Shown: positions 1 through 7,250 of the stretch, piece by piece
How positions within the stretch are numbered: the stretch's first letter is position 1
Layout of the letters: every line of letters begins with the position of its first letter
The notes under the pieces: model-generated
The model's database searches: none
Told to the model about the DNA's origin: nothing
Seen by the model: the letters and a program-made list of their open reading frames with translations, nothing else
Translations under genes and position numbers: made by a program
From: an uncultured bacterium
GTDB lineage: Bacteria > Bacteroidota > Bacteroidia > Chitinophagales > Chitinophagaceae
Direction: 5' to 3'
NCBI GenBank assembly: GCA_903957405.1
Contig: CAJBPC010000127.1
Span: forward strand, 1-12,619
Length of the DNA: 12,619 nt

Positions 1-1
1 C

Positions 2-301
2 ATCGCCGAATTGCATAGGCTGATGAATGAGAGCGGTTTTGACCGCAATCAGTTTCTGCGGATAGGGGTGAAGGGCGGCGGTTGCTCCGGCTTGAGTTAT
101 ATTCTTGCCTTTGAGGAAAAAATGCCGGAGGATGAGTTGGTGGAGATCCAAGGCATTTCGTGCATCATCAACCCATCCCAGGCCATCTATCTGTACGGTA
201 TGGAAGTTGATTGGGGCAGTGGCCTTGATGCAAGGGGATTTCTCTTCAACAACCCCAATGCATCTTCCACCTGCGGTTGTGGGAGTTCCTTCGCCGTATG
301 A
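2..301 (+). CDS. A-type iron-sulfur cluster carrier protein (HesB/IscA/ErpA family), 5' end outside the window
   Basis: A-type carriers hold iron or a [2Fe-2S]/[4Fe-4S] cluster and hand it to apo-proteins in the cytoplasm. The three conserved cysteines of the family are visible: one in the GGGCSG motif in the first third, and two in the C-terminal CGCG motif eight residues before the end. The reading frame is open to the left edge (I-A-E-L-H-R precedes the first in-frame TTG at 11), so the true start lies upstream; about 99 residues are visible against a usual length near 105-115, so little is missing. The family assignment is firm, but whether this is IscA, SufA or ErpA cannot be told without the neighbouring iron-sulfur genes. 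It ends in TGA and is followed by two terminator hairpins. Confidence 0.9.
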   Translation: MAELHRLMNESGFDRNQFLRIGVKGGGCSGLSYILAFEEKMPEDELVEIQGISCIINPSQAIYLYGMEVDWGSGLDARGFLFNNPNASSTCGCGSSFAV

Positions 302-387
302 CGCGTCCACCTGAGCATGGCCGATGTGCTGTACGTATCTCAGGCAGTCCAATCAAATGATCAGTTTCAGCAGTCAATATATGATGT

Positions 388-429
388 CGGGTCCGGGATT
401 CTTCTATGGGTTTCCGGACCCGTTTTTTT
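388..429 (+). terminator. Rho-independent terminator after the iron-sulfur carrier gene
   Basis: A perfect 9-bp GC-rich stem (388-396 CGGGTCCGG with 414-422 CCGGACCCG) has a 17-base loop and is followed directly by seven T residues (423-429) on the + strand. It lies 87 bases after the carrier stop codon and is oriented to end that transcript. Confidence 0.85.
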
Positions 430-444
430 ATGGCGGAAAGATCC

Positions 445-486
445 TGTAAAAGCAAAACCCCGATGAATCGGGGTTTTGCTTTTACA
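445..486. terminator. Bidirectional terminator between the convergent carrier gene and secDF
   Basis: A perfect 19-bp inverted repeat (445-463 with 468-486) has a four-base loop TGAA. The GC core is flanked by A-runs on the left arm and T-runs on the right arm, so it can act in either direction. It sits 36 bases beyond the secDF stop codon on the - strand, and just after the + strand terminator at 388-429, which makes it the obvious end of the secDF transcript and a backstop for the opposite one. Confidence 0.85.
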
Positions 487-521
487 AGGAGTCTGTGATC
501 GAATGATTTCTTTGTAGGGTC

Positions 522-3500
522 TTACTTGGCTTTTGCAGTTGAGGTTTTTGCATCCTCTTCACTCATGCCGGTGAGCGGCTTGTCTTTTGCCAGATCGACC
601 AACACCGGTGCCGCCACGAAAATGGTGGAATATGTACCCGTGATAACACCAATCAACATCGCGAATGCGAAGCCGCGTGTGACTTCTCCGCCGAAGATGA
701 AGAGGATCAGCAGCGTCAGGAATACCGTCAGGGATGTCATGATCGTGCGGGATAGCGTATCGTTGATGGATTTGTTGATGATGGTTCCCTTATCGGCGCC
801 TTTCATCAGACCTACATTTTCCCGGATTCTGTCGAACACGATGACCGTATCGTTCATGGAGAAACCGATGACCGTCAGGATGGCTGCGATGAAATGCTGG
901 TCTATCTCCAGCGGGAATGGTACGATGTGTTTGAGGAAAGAGAAGACGGCCAGGGTCACCAACACGTCATGAAGAAGTGCGAAGATCGTACCTGTAGAAT
1001 ACCTCCAGTCGCGGAAACGCAGGAAGATGTACAAGAAGATGGCGATCAAAGCGAAGATCGTCGCTTTTACTGCGCCTTTCTTCAGGTCATCGGAAATCGA
1101 CGGCAACACCGTCTGAGAGCTCTGGATGTTGTTCCGCTTGAACTGGTAGAAGGTCGCATTTGCGGGAAGGGATGTCTTCAGCGCATTGTATAGGGTTGAT
1201 TCCACCAGGGAGTCCGCCGTTTTGCTTTGGTCATCGATCAGATACGACGTCGTGATATTCAGCGTTTTGTTATCCCCCACGGTCTTGATGATGGGGTTCT
1301 CGCCGAATGCCGTTTGCAGTGTTTGGGCAACGTCGTCAGATTTCATCTGCTGATCGAAACGAATGGTATAGCTGCGTCCGCCTTTGTATTCCACACCTTG
1401 GTCGAAGCCATTTATCAGGGAGCCGATACCCAGCAACAGGACCACGACAGAGATGCCGTAGGCTATCTTGCGGTATTCTATGAATTTGAAGTTGGCATTC
1501 TTGAGGATGTTCTCGCTCAGCTTGGAGAAATACTCGAAGTGGCGTTTTTTGTTCGTCCAATAGTCACTGATCAGCCTGGATACCAGGATGCCGCAGAAAA
1601 GCGACAACAGGATACCGAGGATCTGGGTGGTGGCGAAGCCAAGGATCGGTCCGAGACCGAAGTAGAACAGGATGACTGCCGTGATCAGTGTGGTGATGTG
1701 TGAGTCGAGCACCGGAGGGAGGGAACGGCTGTAGCCGTCGTTCACTGCCAGCAAATAGCTCTTACCCTTTCGGAGTTCATCCTTTATCCTTTCGAAGATG
1801 ATGACGTTCGTGTCAACGGCCATACCGATGGTAAGCACCAGACCCGCGATACCGGGAGCCGTGAGGGTTGCTCCGAGTGCGCTGAGGATGCCTACTGTGA
1901 ACAGGAGGTTGAGAATGAGTGCGATATTCGCCACCCACCCGCTGGTATTGTAATACATCAGCATCAATGCGAATATCACGAGGAATGAAATCAGGAATGA
2001 CAACGCACCACCCTGAACGGCTGCAGCACCCAGTGTGGGGCCAACGACTTGTTCCTGCACGATCCTGGCTGGTGCGGGCAGTTTGCCTGACTGGAGGATA
2101 TTTGCGAGGTCCTGTGCTTCTTCGACGCTGAAGTTTCCGCTGATCTCAGAAGTTCCGGATGTGATCGGGTTGATGACATTCGGTGCGGAGTACACGATGT
2201 TGTCGAGGACGATGGCGATCGGCTTGCCGACGTTCTCTGTGGTCATCTCCGACCAGATGCGTTCGCCCTGTTTGGTCATCAGCATCTTGATAGCGGCCCT
2301 TCCGCGGTCATCGAAATCCTGAGTGGCCTGCTGTACGCCATCACCTTCCAGTTTTGCTTTTTCGATGCCTTCCACGAATTTGAGTGCATATACCGGGAGG
2401 ACATCGCTCTTCACGCCTTTATCGTTCTTTTCTGGAACCCCGTATGCGATTTTCATGTTCGAGGGGAACTGGCTTCTTACATTCTCGATGTTCAGGTATT
2501 CGTTGAAAAGGGATGTGTCACTGGTGGATACGAAGCCGAGGTAGGGGGCGAAAGATTGTCTGCCGTCCTGACCCTGTTGCGGACCCACTGGCTGGAACAC
2601 CCGGAAAAGCGATGCGTCGGTTTTCGCAGCTTTTACCGTATCGGCAGCTTTGGAACTGCCAGTATTGACCAGTTCACCGATGGTTGCCGTCTTGTTCGTA
2701 TCGGCAAGTGCTCCGGAGGCGGACGGAGCAGCCACCGTGTCCTTGACAGTTGGTGTGGTTGTGACCCCGGTGTAGTAGTCTTTCAGCGCTTTCTCCGCGT
2801 CACCCAGTGGCTTATCCAGTTCACCGATATTGTACAGCTCAAGGAACTGTAGGTTGGCGGTTGCCTGGAGGTACTTGCGAACCCTCTCCGGGTCATCTTT
2901 CACACCGGGAAGTTCCACTGTGATGATGCCTTTTGTCTGATCGAGTTGCACGTTGGGCTGAGCGACACCGAACTGGTCGATGCGTTTCTGCAGCACGTTG
3001 TAGGTGTTGCTGATGGCGCCATCCGCGTAAGCACGGAGCTTGGTGAGCACATCATTGTCGGAATCTCCGATCTTGATGGTTCGCTGACCCGTGCCGGCGA
3101 AGATGGATGACAGCTTGGCGGTGGGGTTCTGTTCCTTATAAGCCTGTGTGAACAGGGTTATGAAGTCTGCGTCACTGGCGGCCTTGCGTTGATTCGCCAG
3201 GAACAGTGCCTTGTTCAGGCCCGGATCTTTCGGGTTATTAGACAAGGAACGCAGCAGACCTTCCAGTTCCACTTCAAGCGTCACGCTCATGCCACCCTGA
3301 AGGTCAAGTCCCAGGTTCAGTTCCTGCTCCTTGGCTTTCTGGTAGGAGATGGCTCCTGTCGTGCCGTATGTGATGGTCTTTTCGCGTGTGCTGTCCAACA
3401 AGCGGCGCAGCTTTTTTTTGTACTCGGCTTCTTTCACTTCAACGCCAGCATTCGGGAAGCCTGCTTTTACGTAGGCATTCGCTTTGTCTTCCATCTTCTT

Positions 3501-3596
3501 CTCATGGTTCTTTACGACCCATGTGAAGTGTAGTTGGAAGATCGAAATCAGGATGAGGGCGATTGCGAAAAACCGTACCAAACCTTTGAATTGCAT
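522..3596 (-). CDS. secDF: Protein translocase subunit SecDF (SecD-SecF fusion)
   Basis: SecDF is an inner-membrane RND-type protein that uses the proton gradient to pull preproteins out of SecYEG on the periplasmic side. The 1024 residues show the full order: TM1 (about 8-27); the SecD motif LGLDLQGG at 95-102; a large periplasmic P1 region to about residue 515; five further SecD TM segments with the motif GMAVDTNVIIFERI at 591-604 (proton-relay Asp595); the SecF half beginning near 700 with GVEYKGG at 734-740; and the SecF membrane motif SMNDTVIVFDRIREN at 913-927 (Asp916). SecD and SecF are fused, as is common in Bacteroidota. A Thr/Ala/Lys-rich, probably disordered stretch at about 277-330 interrupts the P1 head. 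The start fits the usual Bacteroidota beginning M-Q-F-K-G and is preceded by an AT-rich leader. It is transcribed alone, from a promoter at 3657-3684 to the hairpin at 445-486. Confidence 0.97.
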   Translation of the reverse strand: MQFKGLVRFFAIALILISIFQLHFTWVVKNHEKKMEDKANAYVKAGFPNAGVEVKEAEYKKKLRRLLDSTREKTITYGTTGAISYQKAKEQELNLGLDLQGGMSVTLEVELEGLLRSLSNNPKDPGLNKALFLANQRKAASDADFITLFTQAYKEQNPTAKLSSIFAGTGQRTIKIGDSDNDVLTKLRAYADGAISNTYNVLQKRIDQFGVAQPNVQLDQTKGIITVELPGVKDDPERVRKYLQATANLQFLELYNIGELDKPLGDAEKALKDYYTGVTTTPTVKDTVAAPSASGALADTNKTATIGELVNTGSSKAADTVKAAKTDASLFRVFQPVGPQQGQDGRQSFAPYLGFVSTSDTSLFNEYLNIENVRSQFPSNMKIAYGVPEKNDKGVKSDVLPVYALKFVEGIEKAKLEGDGVQQATQDFDDRGRAAIKMLMTKQGERIWSEMTTENVGKPIAIVLDNIVYSAPNVINPITSGTSEISGNFSVEEAQDLANILQSGKLPAPARIVQEQVVGPTLGAAAVQGGALSFLISFLVIFALMLMYYNTSGWVANIALILNLLFTVGILSALGATLTAPGIAGLVLTIGMAVDTNVIIFERIKDELRKGKSYLLAVNDGYSRSLPPVLDSHITTLITAVILFYFGLGPILGFATTQILGILLSLFCGILVSRLISDYWTNKKRHFEYFSKLSENILKNANFKFIEYRKIAYGISVVVLLLGIGSLINGFDQGVEYKGGRSYTIRFDQQMKSDDVAQTLQTAFGENPIIKTVGDNKTLNITTSYLIDDQSKTADSLVESTLYNALKTSLPANATFYQFKRNNIQSSQTVLPSISDDLKKGAVKATIFALIAIFLYIFLRFRDWRYSTGTIFALLHDVLVTLAVFSFLKHIVPFPLEIDQHFIAAILTVIGFSMNDTVIVFDRIRENVGLMKGADKGTIINKSINDTLSRTIMTSLTVFLTLLILFIFGGEVTRGFAFAMLIGVITGTYSTIFVAAPVLVDLAKDKPLTGMSEEDAKTSTAKAK

Positions 3597-3620
3597 AAGA
3601 AAAATGTTTGTTCAGGTGAT

Positions 3621-3653
3621 GCCCTGCGACACATAGTGATTTTTTTACAGGGC
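3621..3653 (-). promoter_or_regulatory. Hairpin near the 5' end of the secDF leader
   Basis: GCCCTG (3621-3626) and CAGGGC (3648-3653) form a 6-bp GC-rich stem around a loop of 21 bases. It falls at or just after the predicted transcription start of secDF, so it would cap the 5' end of the messenger. It may stabilise the RNA or affect initiation; no function is shown. Confidence 0.4.
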
Positions 3654-3656
3654 GGG

Positions 3657-3684
3657 CAAAGATATGTTTTTTTTAAGGCAGCAA
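3657..3684 (-). promoter_or_regulatory. Candidate secDF promoter (Bacteroidota -33/-7 type)
   Basis: Read on the - strand, 3664-3657 is TATCTTTG, an exact match to the Bacteroidota -7 consensus TAnnTTTG. A TTG at 3684-3682 lies 17 bases upstream, slightly closer than the usual 19-21. Transcription would begin near 3650, giving a leader of about 55 bases before the secDF ATG. The element is inferred from the consensus; the short spacing lowers confidence. Confidence 0.6.
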
Positions 3685-3787
3685 ACAGGTTGTATCCGCC
3701 AATTTTAAGTTCTTTACAGGATGTTTCCGCCAGCCATTGGCTGACCATAGCGGCATGCCAATTCTGATTTTTCCGTTATTTTTGAGT

Positions 3788-5062
3788 ATGTCTGCTAAAA
3801 TCGTCCTCATGGTGTTGTGGGTATCTTACCTTGTGCAGGCGTGTACGTCAATCGCTAAGCCCATCAAAATTCCCCATAACAATACCCGAAAGCCTGCAGC
3901 AGTATCCGCAGGGGTGGTTCATAAAGGACTGATGGACAGCATATTGAGAGCGGACGCGGGCCGTTTTGCACCGGTGTTCAACGATCCCGAAACCTATAAC
4001 CTTCAGATACTCTATACCAGCAAACGTCGGTCTGATGGAGGAAAAGTGACATATTCCGAAAATGGTTTCAACCTCGATCCGGGCAGCTATTTCTATCCTG
4101 CCAGTACGGTGAAGTTGCCGGTGGCGATCCTGGCATTGCAAAGGCTGAGGGAATTGAATCTTCAGGGCCTCGACCGGAACAGTACGATGGTGACCGACGC
4201 AGCATATCCCGGCCAGACTGCTGTATTCAATGATCCGTCCTCTGCTGACGGTAGGCCGAACATCGCCCATTACATCAAAAAAATCTTCCTGGTCAGCGAT
4301 AACGATGCTTATAACCGGCTCTATGAGTTCCTCGGACCGGAGTACATCAACCGCGAACTCAAGCGAATGGGATATGCCGATGTCGAAATAATCCATCGCC
4401 TGGAGGTGAGCATGACAGAGGATCAAAACCGGCATACGAACCCCATCAGGTTTTATGATGCCGGCGGCAATCTGCTGTATGAGCAGGCTGCCCGTTACAA
4501 CACCGGACCGTATAGCATCCGGCACGATAGCCTTGGAAGGGCCTATATGCAGGGTGGGCAGTTGCGCAAGGGGCCGATGGATTTCTCCCGAAAGAACCGC
4601 ATCGGATTGATGTCTTTGCACAACATCCTTCGTGCGGTGATGTATCCGGAATCCGTTCCTGCGGTTCAGCGGTTCAACCTCTCCGACGACGATCTTGCAT
4701 CCATACGCAGGTATATGTCGGCCGCGCCATCCTCCGCCGGCTTTCCGTACTATGATCCCGAAGAATATTACGAGACCTATTGCAAGTTCCTGCTTTTCGG
4801 TGCGGAAAAGGCGCATGCGATCCCGTCTTACCTAAAGGTCTACAATAAGGTGGGGGATGCGTACGGTCACCTGCTGGATATTGCCTGTTTCCAGGATTCG
4901 GCGAGGGGTGTGGAATTCATGGTCAGTGCCGTTGTCTACTGCAATGGTGACGGTACGCTCAACGATGACCGCTATGACTATGAGGATCTTGGATTTCCAT
5001 TGCTGAAGTACATCGGAGAACGCATTTATGCCTACGAACTGGCGGAGTCGAAGGTGAAATAA
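3788..5062 (+). CDS. Class A beta-lactamase-like serine hydrolase, predicted lipoprotein
   Basis: The fold is that of penicillin-recognising serine hydrolases (beta-lactamase2 type). Numbering from the ATG at 3788 (424 residues), the active-site motifs are S106-T-V-K109 (SxxK), S170-D-N172 (SDN) and K354-V-G356 (the KTG position). R204-L-E206 lies 36 residues after S170, the spacing of R164-x-E166 in class A enzymes. The start was chosen because it gives a textbook lipoprotein signal: short basic n-region M-S-A-K, a hydrophobic run, then V-Q-A-C with Cys19. In-frame starts at 3737 (TTG) and 3755 (ATG) only add an uncharged hydrophobic lead. No acidic surface-export signal follows the Cys, so periplasmic anchoring is more likely than surface display. 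About 80 residues more than in TEM-type enzymes separate E206 from K354. The substrate is unknown: beta-lactam, peptidoglycan peptide or other ester/amide. The next gene starts 41 bases on. Confidence 0.85.
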   Translation: MSAKIVLMVLWVSYLVQACTSIAKPIKIPHNNTRKPAAVSAGVVHKGLMDSILRADAGRFAPVFNDPETYNLQILYTSKRRSDGGKVTYSENGFNLDPGSYFYPASTVKLPVAILALQRLRELNLQGLDRNSTMVTDAAYPGQTAVFNDPSSADGRPNIAHYIKKIFLVSDNDAYNRLYEFLGPEYINRELKRMGYADVEIIHRLEVSMTEDQNRHTNPIRFYDAGGNLLYEQAARYNTGPYSIRHDSLGRAYMQGGQLRKGPMDFSRKNRIGLMSLHNILRAVMYPESVPAVQRFNLSDDDLASIRRYMSAAPSSAGFPYYDPEEYYETYCKFLLFGAEKAHAIPSYLKVYNKVGDAYGHLLDIACFQDSARGVEFMVSAVVYCNGDGTLNDDRYDYEDLGFPLLKYIGERIYAYELAESKVK

Positions 5063-5075
5063 GTGTGATATTAAC

Positions 5076-5083
5076 TACCTTCG
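5076..5083 (+). promoter_or_regulatory. Possible -7 element for the aminotransferase gene
   Basis: TACCTTCG at 5076-5083 differs at one position from the Bacteroidota -7 consensus TAnnTTTG and sits 20 bases ahead of the ATG at 5104, a usual distance. The -33 position holds GTG rather than TTG. If it is active, the aminotransferase is transcribed separately from the hydrolase in front of it. Confidence 0.4.
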
Positions 5084-5103
5084 CCGCCATAAACCAGTCA
5101 TAC

Positions 5104-6294
5104 ATGAGACTATCTTCCCGACTCGATCTATTCAATGAACCGGAGACCCTGAAGATGGCCAAGCTCGGTCGCGAGCTGCGGGCCCAGGGTGTGGATGTGA
5201 TCGACCTTTCCCTAGGAGAGCCAGATTTCGACACCCCTAACCACATCAAGGAATCGCTGAAAAAAGCGGTTGATGAGAACTGGAGCCATTATACCCCCGT
5301 GGCCGGTTATCCCGAACTCAGGGAGGCGGTCTGCGTGAAACTCAAGCGCGACAATAACCTGGAATATCGTCCTGAAAACATCCTCGTATCGACAGGTGCG
5401 AAGCAGAGCTTGGCGAATGTCGTGATGGCGATCGTCGACAAGGGTGATGAAGTCATCATCCCCACGCCCTATTGGGTGACCTATTCCGAGATCGTGAAGC
5501 TTTGCGAAGGACATGTCGTGCTGGTCCGCACGAGCGTTGAAAATAAATATAAAATCACCCCGGAAGAGCTGGAAGCGGCCATCACTCCGAAGACCAGCTT
5601 GTTCATGTTCTCTTCGCCCTGCAACCCTAGCGGGTCGGTCTACACCCGCGAGGAGCTCGCGTCATTGGCTGAAGTGTTCCGTAGGCATCCGCAGGTGTTC
5701 ATCATCTCCGATGAGATCTACGAGTACATTAATTTCGTCGGGCAACACGAGAGCCTCGCTCAGTTCCATGACCTTAAAGACAGGATCATCATCCTCAATG
5801 GTCTGAGTAAGGGATATGCCATGACAGGTTACAGGCTGGGGTACATCGCAGCTGATCCTGCGGTCGTGAAGGCATGTGAGAAATTGCAGGGACAGTTCAC
5901 CAGTGGTGCCAATGCCGTCACGCAGCGGGGTGCCATCACCGCACTGACGGGAGAGTTAGAGCCGACGTTTAAGATGAATACGGAATTCACGCGTCGTCGT
6001 GCGCGCATGCTGGAGTTGCTGGCTGCTATCCCAGGTGTGAAAGTCGCCGAGCCGGATGGGGCGTTCTATGTGTTTCCGGTCGTCACGAGTTATTTCGGTA
6101 CTTCCGATGGAACACATGCCATCCATGACGCCGACGACCTATGCATGTATCTGCTGAATTACGCACATGTGTCCACCGTGACGGGCCGTGCATTCGGAGA
6201 GCCAGACTCCATCAGGATTTCTTTTGCCAACAGCATGGAGAAGATCGAGGCCGCCATGGCAAGAATCAGCGCTGCGATGGCAAGGCTGACATGA
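5104..6294 (+). CDS. PLP-dependent class I aminotransferase, aspartate aminotransferase type
   Basis: Fold-type I aminotransferases move an amino group between an amino acid and a 2-oxo acid in the cytoplasm; this one resembles the Ib aspartate aminotransferases that link aspartate and oxaloacetate. In its 396 residues the family landmarks are in order: SLGEPDFDTP at 36-45, YTPVAGYPELREAV at 63-76, N174-P-S-G, the cofactor Asp in SDEIYE (Asp203, with Tyr206), the Schiff-base lysine Lys236 in SKGYAMTGYRLGY, Arg244 for the PLP phosphate, and Arg371 in RISFA for the substrate carboxylate. All catalytic residues are intact. The ATG at 5104 (M-R-L-S-S-R) matches the usual N-terminus; an in-frame GTG at 5065 would add 13 residues that read through the probable promoter. 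A terminator follows at 6323. The exact amino acid used (Asp, or also Phe/Tyr or prephenate) cannot be fixed from sequence. Confidence 0.93.
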   Translation: MRLSSRLDLFNEPETLKMAKLGRELRAQGVDVIDLSLGEPDFDTPNHIKESLKKAVDENWSHYTPVAGYPELREAVCVKLKRDNNLEYRPENILVSTGAKQSLANVVMAIVDKGDEVIIPTPYWVTYSEIVKLCEGHVVLVRTSVENKYKITPEELEAAITPKTSLFMFSSPCNPSGSVYTREELASLAEVFRRHPQVFIISDEIYEYINFVGQHESLAQFHDLKDRIIILNGLSKGYAMTGYRLGYIAADPAVVKACEKLQGQFTSGANAVTQRGAITALTGELEPTFKMNTEFTRRRARMLELLAAIPGVKVAEPDGAFYVFPVVTSYFGTSDGTHAIHDADDLCMYLLNYAHVSTVTGRAFGEPDSIRISFANSMEKIEAAMARISAAMARLT

Positions 6295-6322
6295 AAAGGA
6301 CTGCCATTTCGCCGATATGACC

Positions 6323-6353
6323 AGAGCCGGGAGATTTCCTGGCTCTTTTTTTT
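6323..6353 (+). terminator. Rho-independent terminator after the aminotransferase gene
   Basis: A 10-bp stem (6323-6332 AGAGCCGGGA with 6337-6346 TCCTGGCTCT, one G-T pair) has the loop GATT and is followed by seven T residues. It begins 28 bases after the stop codon. Confidence 0.85.
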
Positions 6354-6384
6354 GTTGACATCCCGCATTCGACAAAGCCGGCTG

Positions 6385-6402
6385 TGCCACCGGTCGGTGG
6401 CA
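6385..6402. repeat. 18-base near-palindrome in the convergent intergenic region
   Basis: TGCCACCG-GT-CGGTGGCA is a perfect 8-bp inverted repeat with a two-base centre, lying between the aminotransferase terminator and the convergent CPBP protease gene. It has no T-run on either side, so it is a weak terminator candidate; it could be a protein-binding site or a small hairpin at the 3' end of the protease messenger. I saw no second copy in the window. Confidence 0.4.
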
Positions 6403-6475
6403 TACCTGCAGAAGTCATACCGCTCATGGACGGGCCCCCACTCAAGGTGCGGGTAAGTTGTCATATCTCATGCCT

Positions 6476-7198
6476 TCAGGGATATTTACGGAGCAGGTAC
6501 ATCATCACCAGCCCACCGATCAGGTCGATCAGAAAATGAATGATCATGACCAGCCATAGGGAACCGCTCCAGATGAAGATGATACCCAGCAGCAGGGATA
6601 ACAAGAAGATCTTCAAGATGGCCATCCAGCCTTGGTAGTAGTGTGCCAGGCTGAACAGGAATGCCGGGGCGGTCACGGCGAGTATCGGTATGCCGGAACG
6701 GCCGTTGAATTCAGGTAGAAAATAGGTGACCATGAACCCCCTGTAGATGATTTCTTCGCAGACGCCTGCTGCGATACACATGATCGTATACGTCGGAATT
6801 TCCCTGATATGCCTCGGCATGAAAGGGGCCTTTTCCTGCATCTCTGCGAGCATGTTGCCTTCTGCTGATCCGTTCTTGATGTTTACGATCAGGTCTGCAA
6901 AGTAGAGCAGGGTCAGTATGGTTACGAATAGTGCTGTCGCGGGGAGACTGCCTGCGTTGAAGTCTGGCTTGAAGCCCATTGCAGACAGCGGCCTGTCGTG
7001 CCACCACCATTGCACCATGATGATGCCGGCACTAAGGAATAAGAAGATGCTGTTGGAGAGGTAGAATCTTTTTCTGATTTCCTCGGTGAAGTTGATTTCT
7101 TTGAGACCGTTCTTGCTTTTTACGCCGGAGATGAATGGGAGGAGCCATCCGAAGAGCAGTACGAGTATATGGTCGGAGAGGGAAGGGAAATCATTCAT
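6476..7198 (-). CDS. CPBP-family intramembrane metalloprotease (CAAX protease/bacteriocin-processing type)
   Basis: This family (ABI/CPBP, related to Rce1) comprises membrane proteins with a glutamate/histidine metal site inside the bilayer; members cleave prenylated proteins or bacteriocin-type peptides, or have no known substrate. In 240 residues the three family motifs are intact: E148-E149-I-I-Y-R153 (EExxxR), F182-S-L-A-H186 (FxxxH) and H221-F-L-I-D225 (HxxxD). Hydrophobic stretches at about 10-24, 48-66, 86-105, 136-150, 168-186, 192-212 and 213-236 fit a polytopic inner-membrane protein. The substrate cannot be predicted. It starts 52 bases after the coaE stop on the same strand, so co-transcription with coaE is plausible. 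I see no -7 element of its own. Confidence 0.88.
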   Translation of the reverse strand: MNDFPSLSDHILVLLFGWLLPFISGVKSKNGLKEINFTEEIRKRFYLSNSIFLFLSAGIIMVQWWWHDRPLSAMGFKPDFNAGSLPATALFVTILTLLYFADLIVNIKNGSAEGNMLAEMQEKAPFMPRHIREIPTYTIMCIAAGVCEEIIYRGFMVTYFLPEFNGRSGIPILAVTAPAFLFSLAHYYQGWMAILKIFLLSLLLGIIFIWSGSLWLVMIIHFLIDLIGGLVMMYLLRKYP

Positions 7199-7250
7199 GT
7201 GTCAATTGTGGGGTGGTTCTCCGATGCGGAAGGCAATGTGTGCTCCGCAA

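Noticed and set aside
894..1703. Several + strand open frames (99 and 158 residues) within secDF
   Set aside because: They are antisense to conserved SecF and SecD segments and have no family resemblance or start signals.
3777..3784. An exact TAnnTTTG (TATTTTTG) just ahead of the serine hydrolase
   Set aside because: It ends three bases before the ATG at 3788 and has no TTG at the -33 distance. As a promoter it would place the transcript start at or inside the start codon. A leaderless message is possible, but a chance match in AT-rich DNA is simpler.
3848..4816. A 322-residue open frame on the - strand, antisense to the serine hydrolase
   Set aside because: It lies entirely inside a gene with intact catalytic motifs on the other strand, its translation has no recognisable motif, and it has no promoter or conserved start. 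It is a shadow of the codon bias of the real gene.
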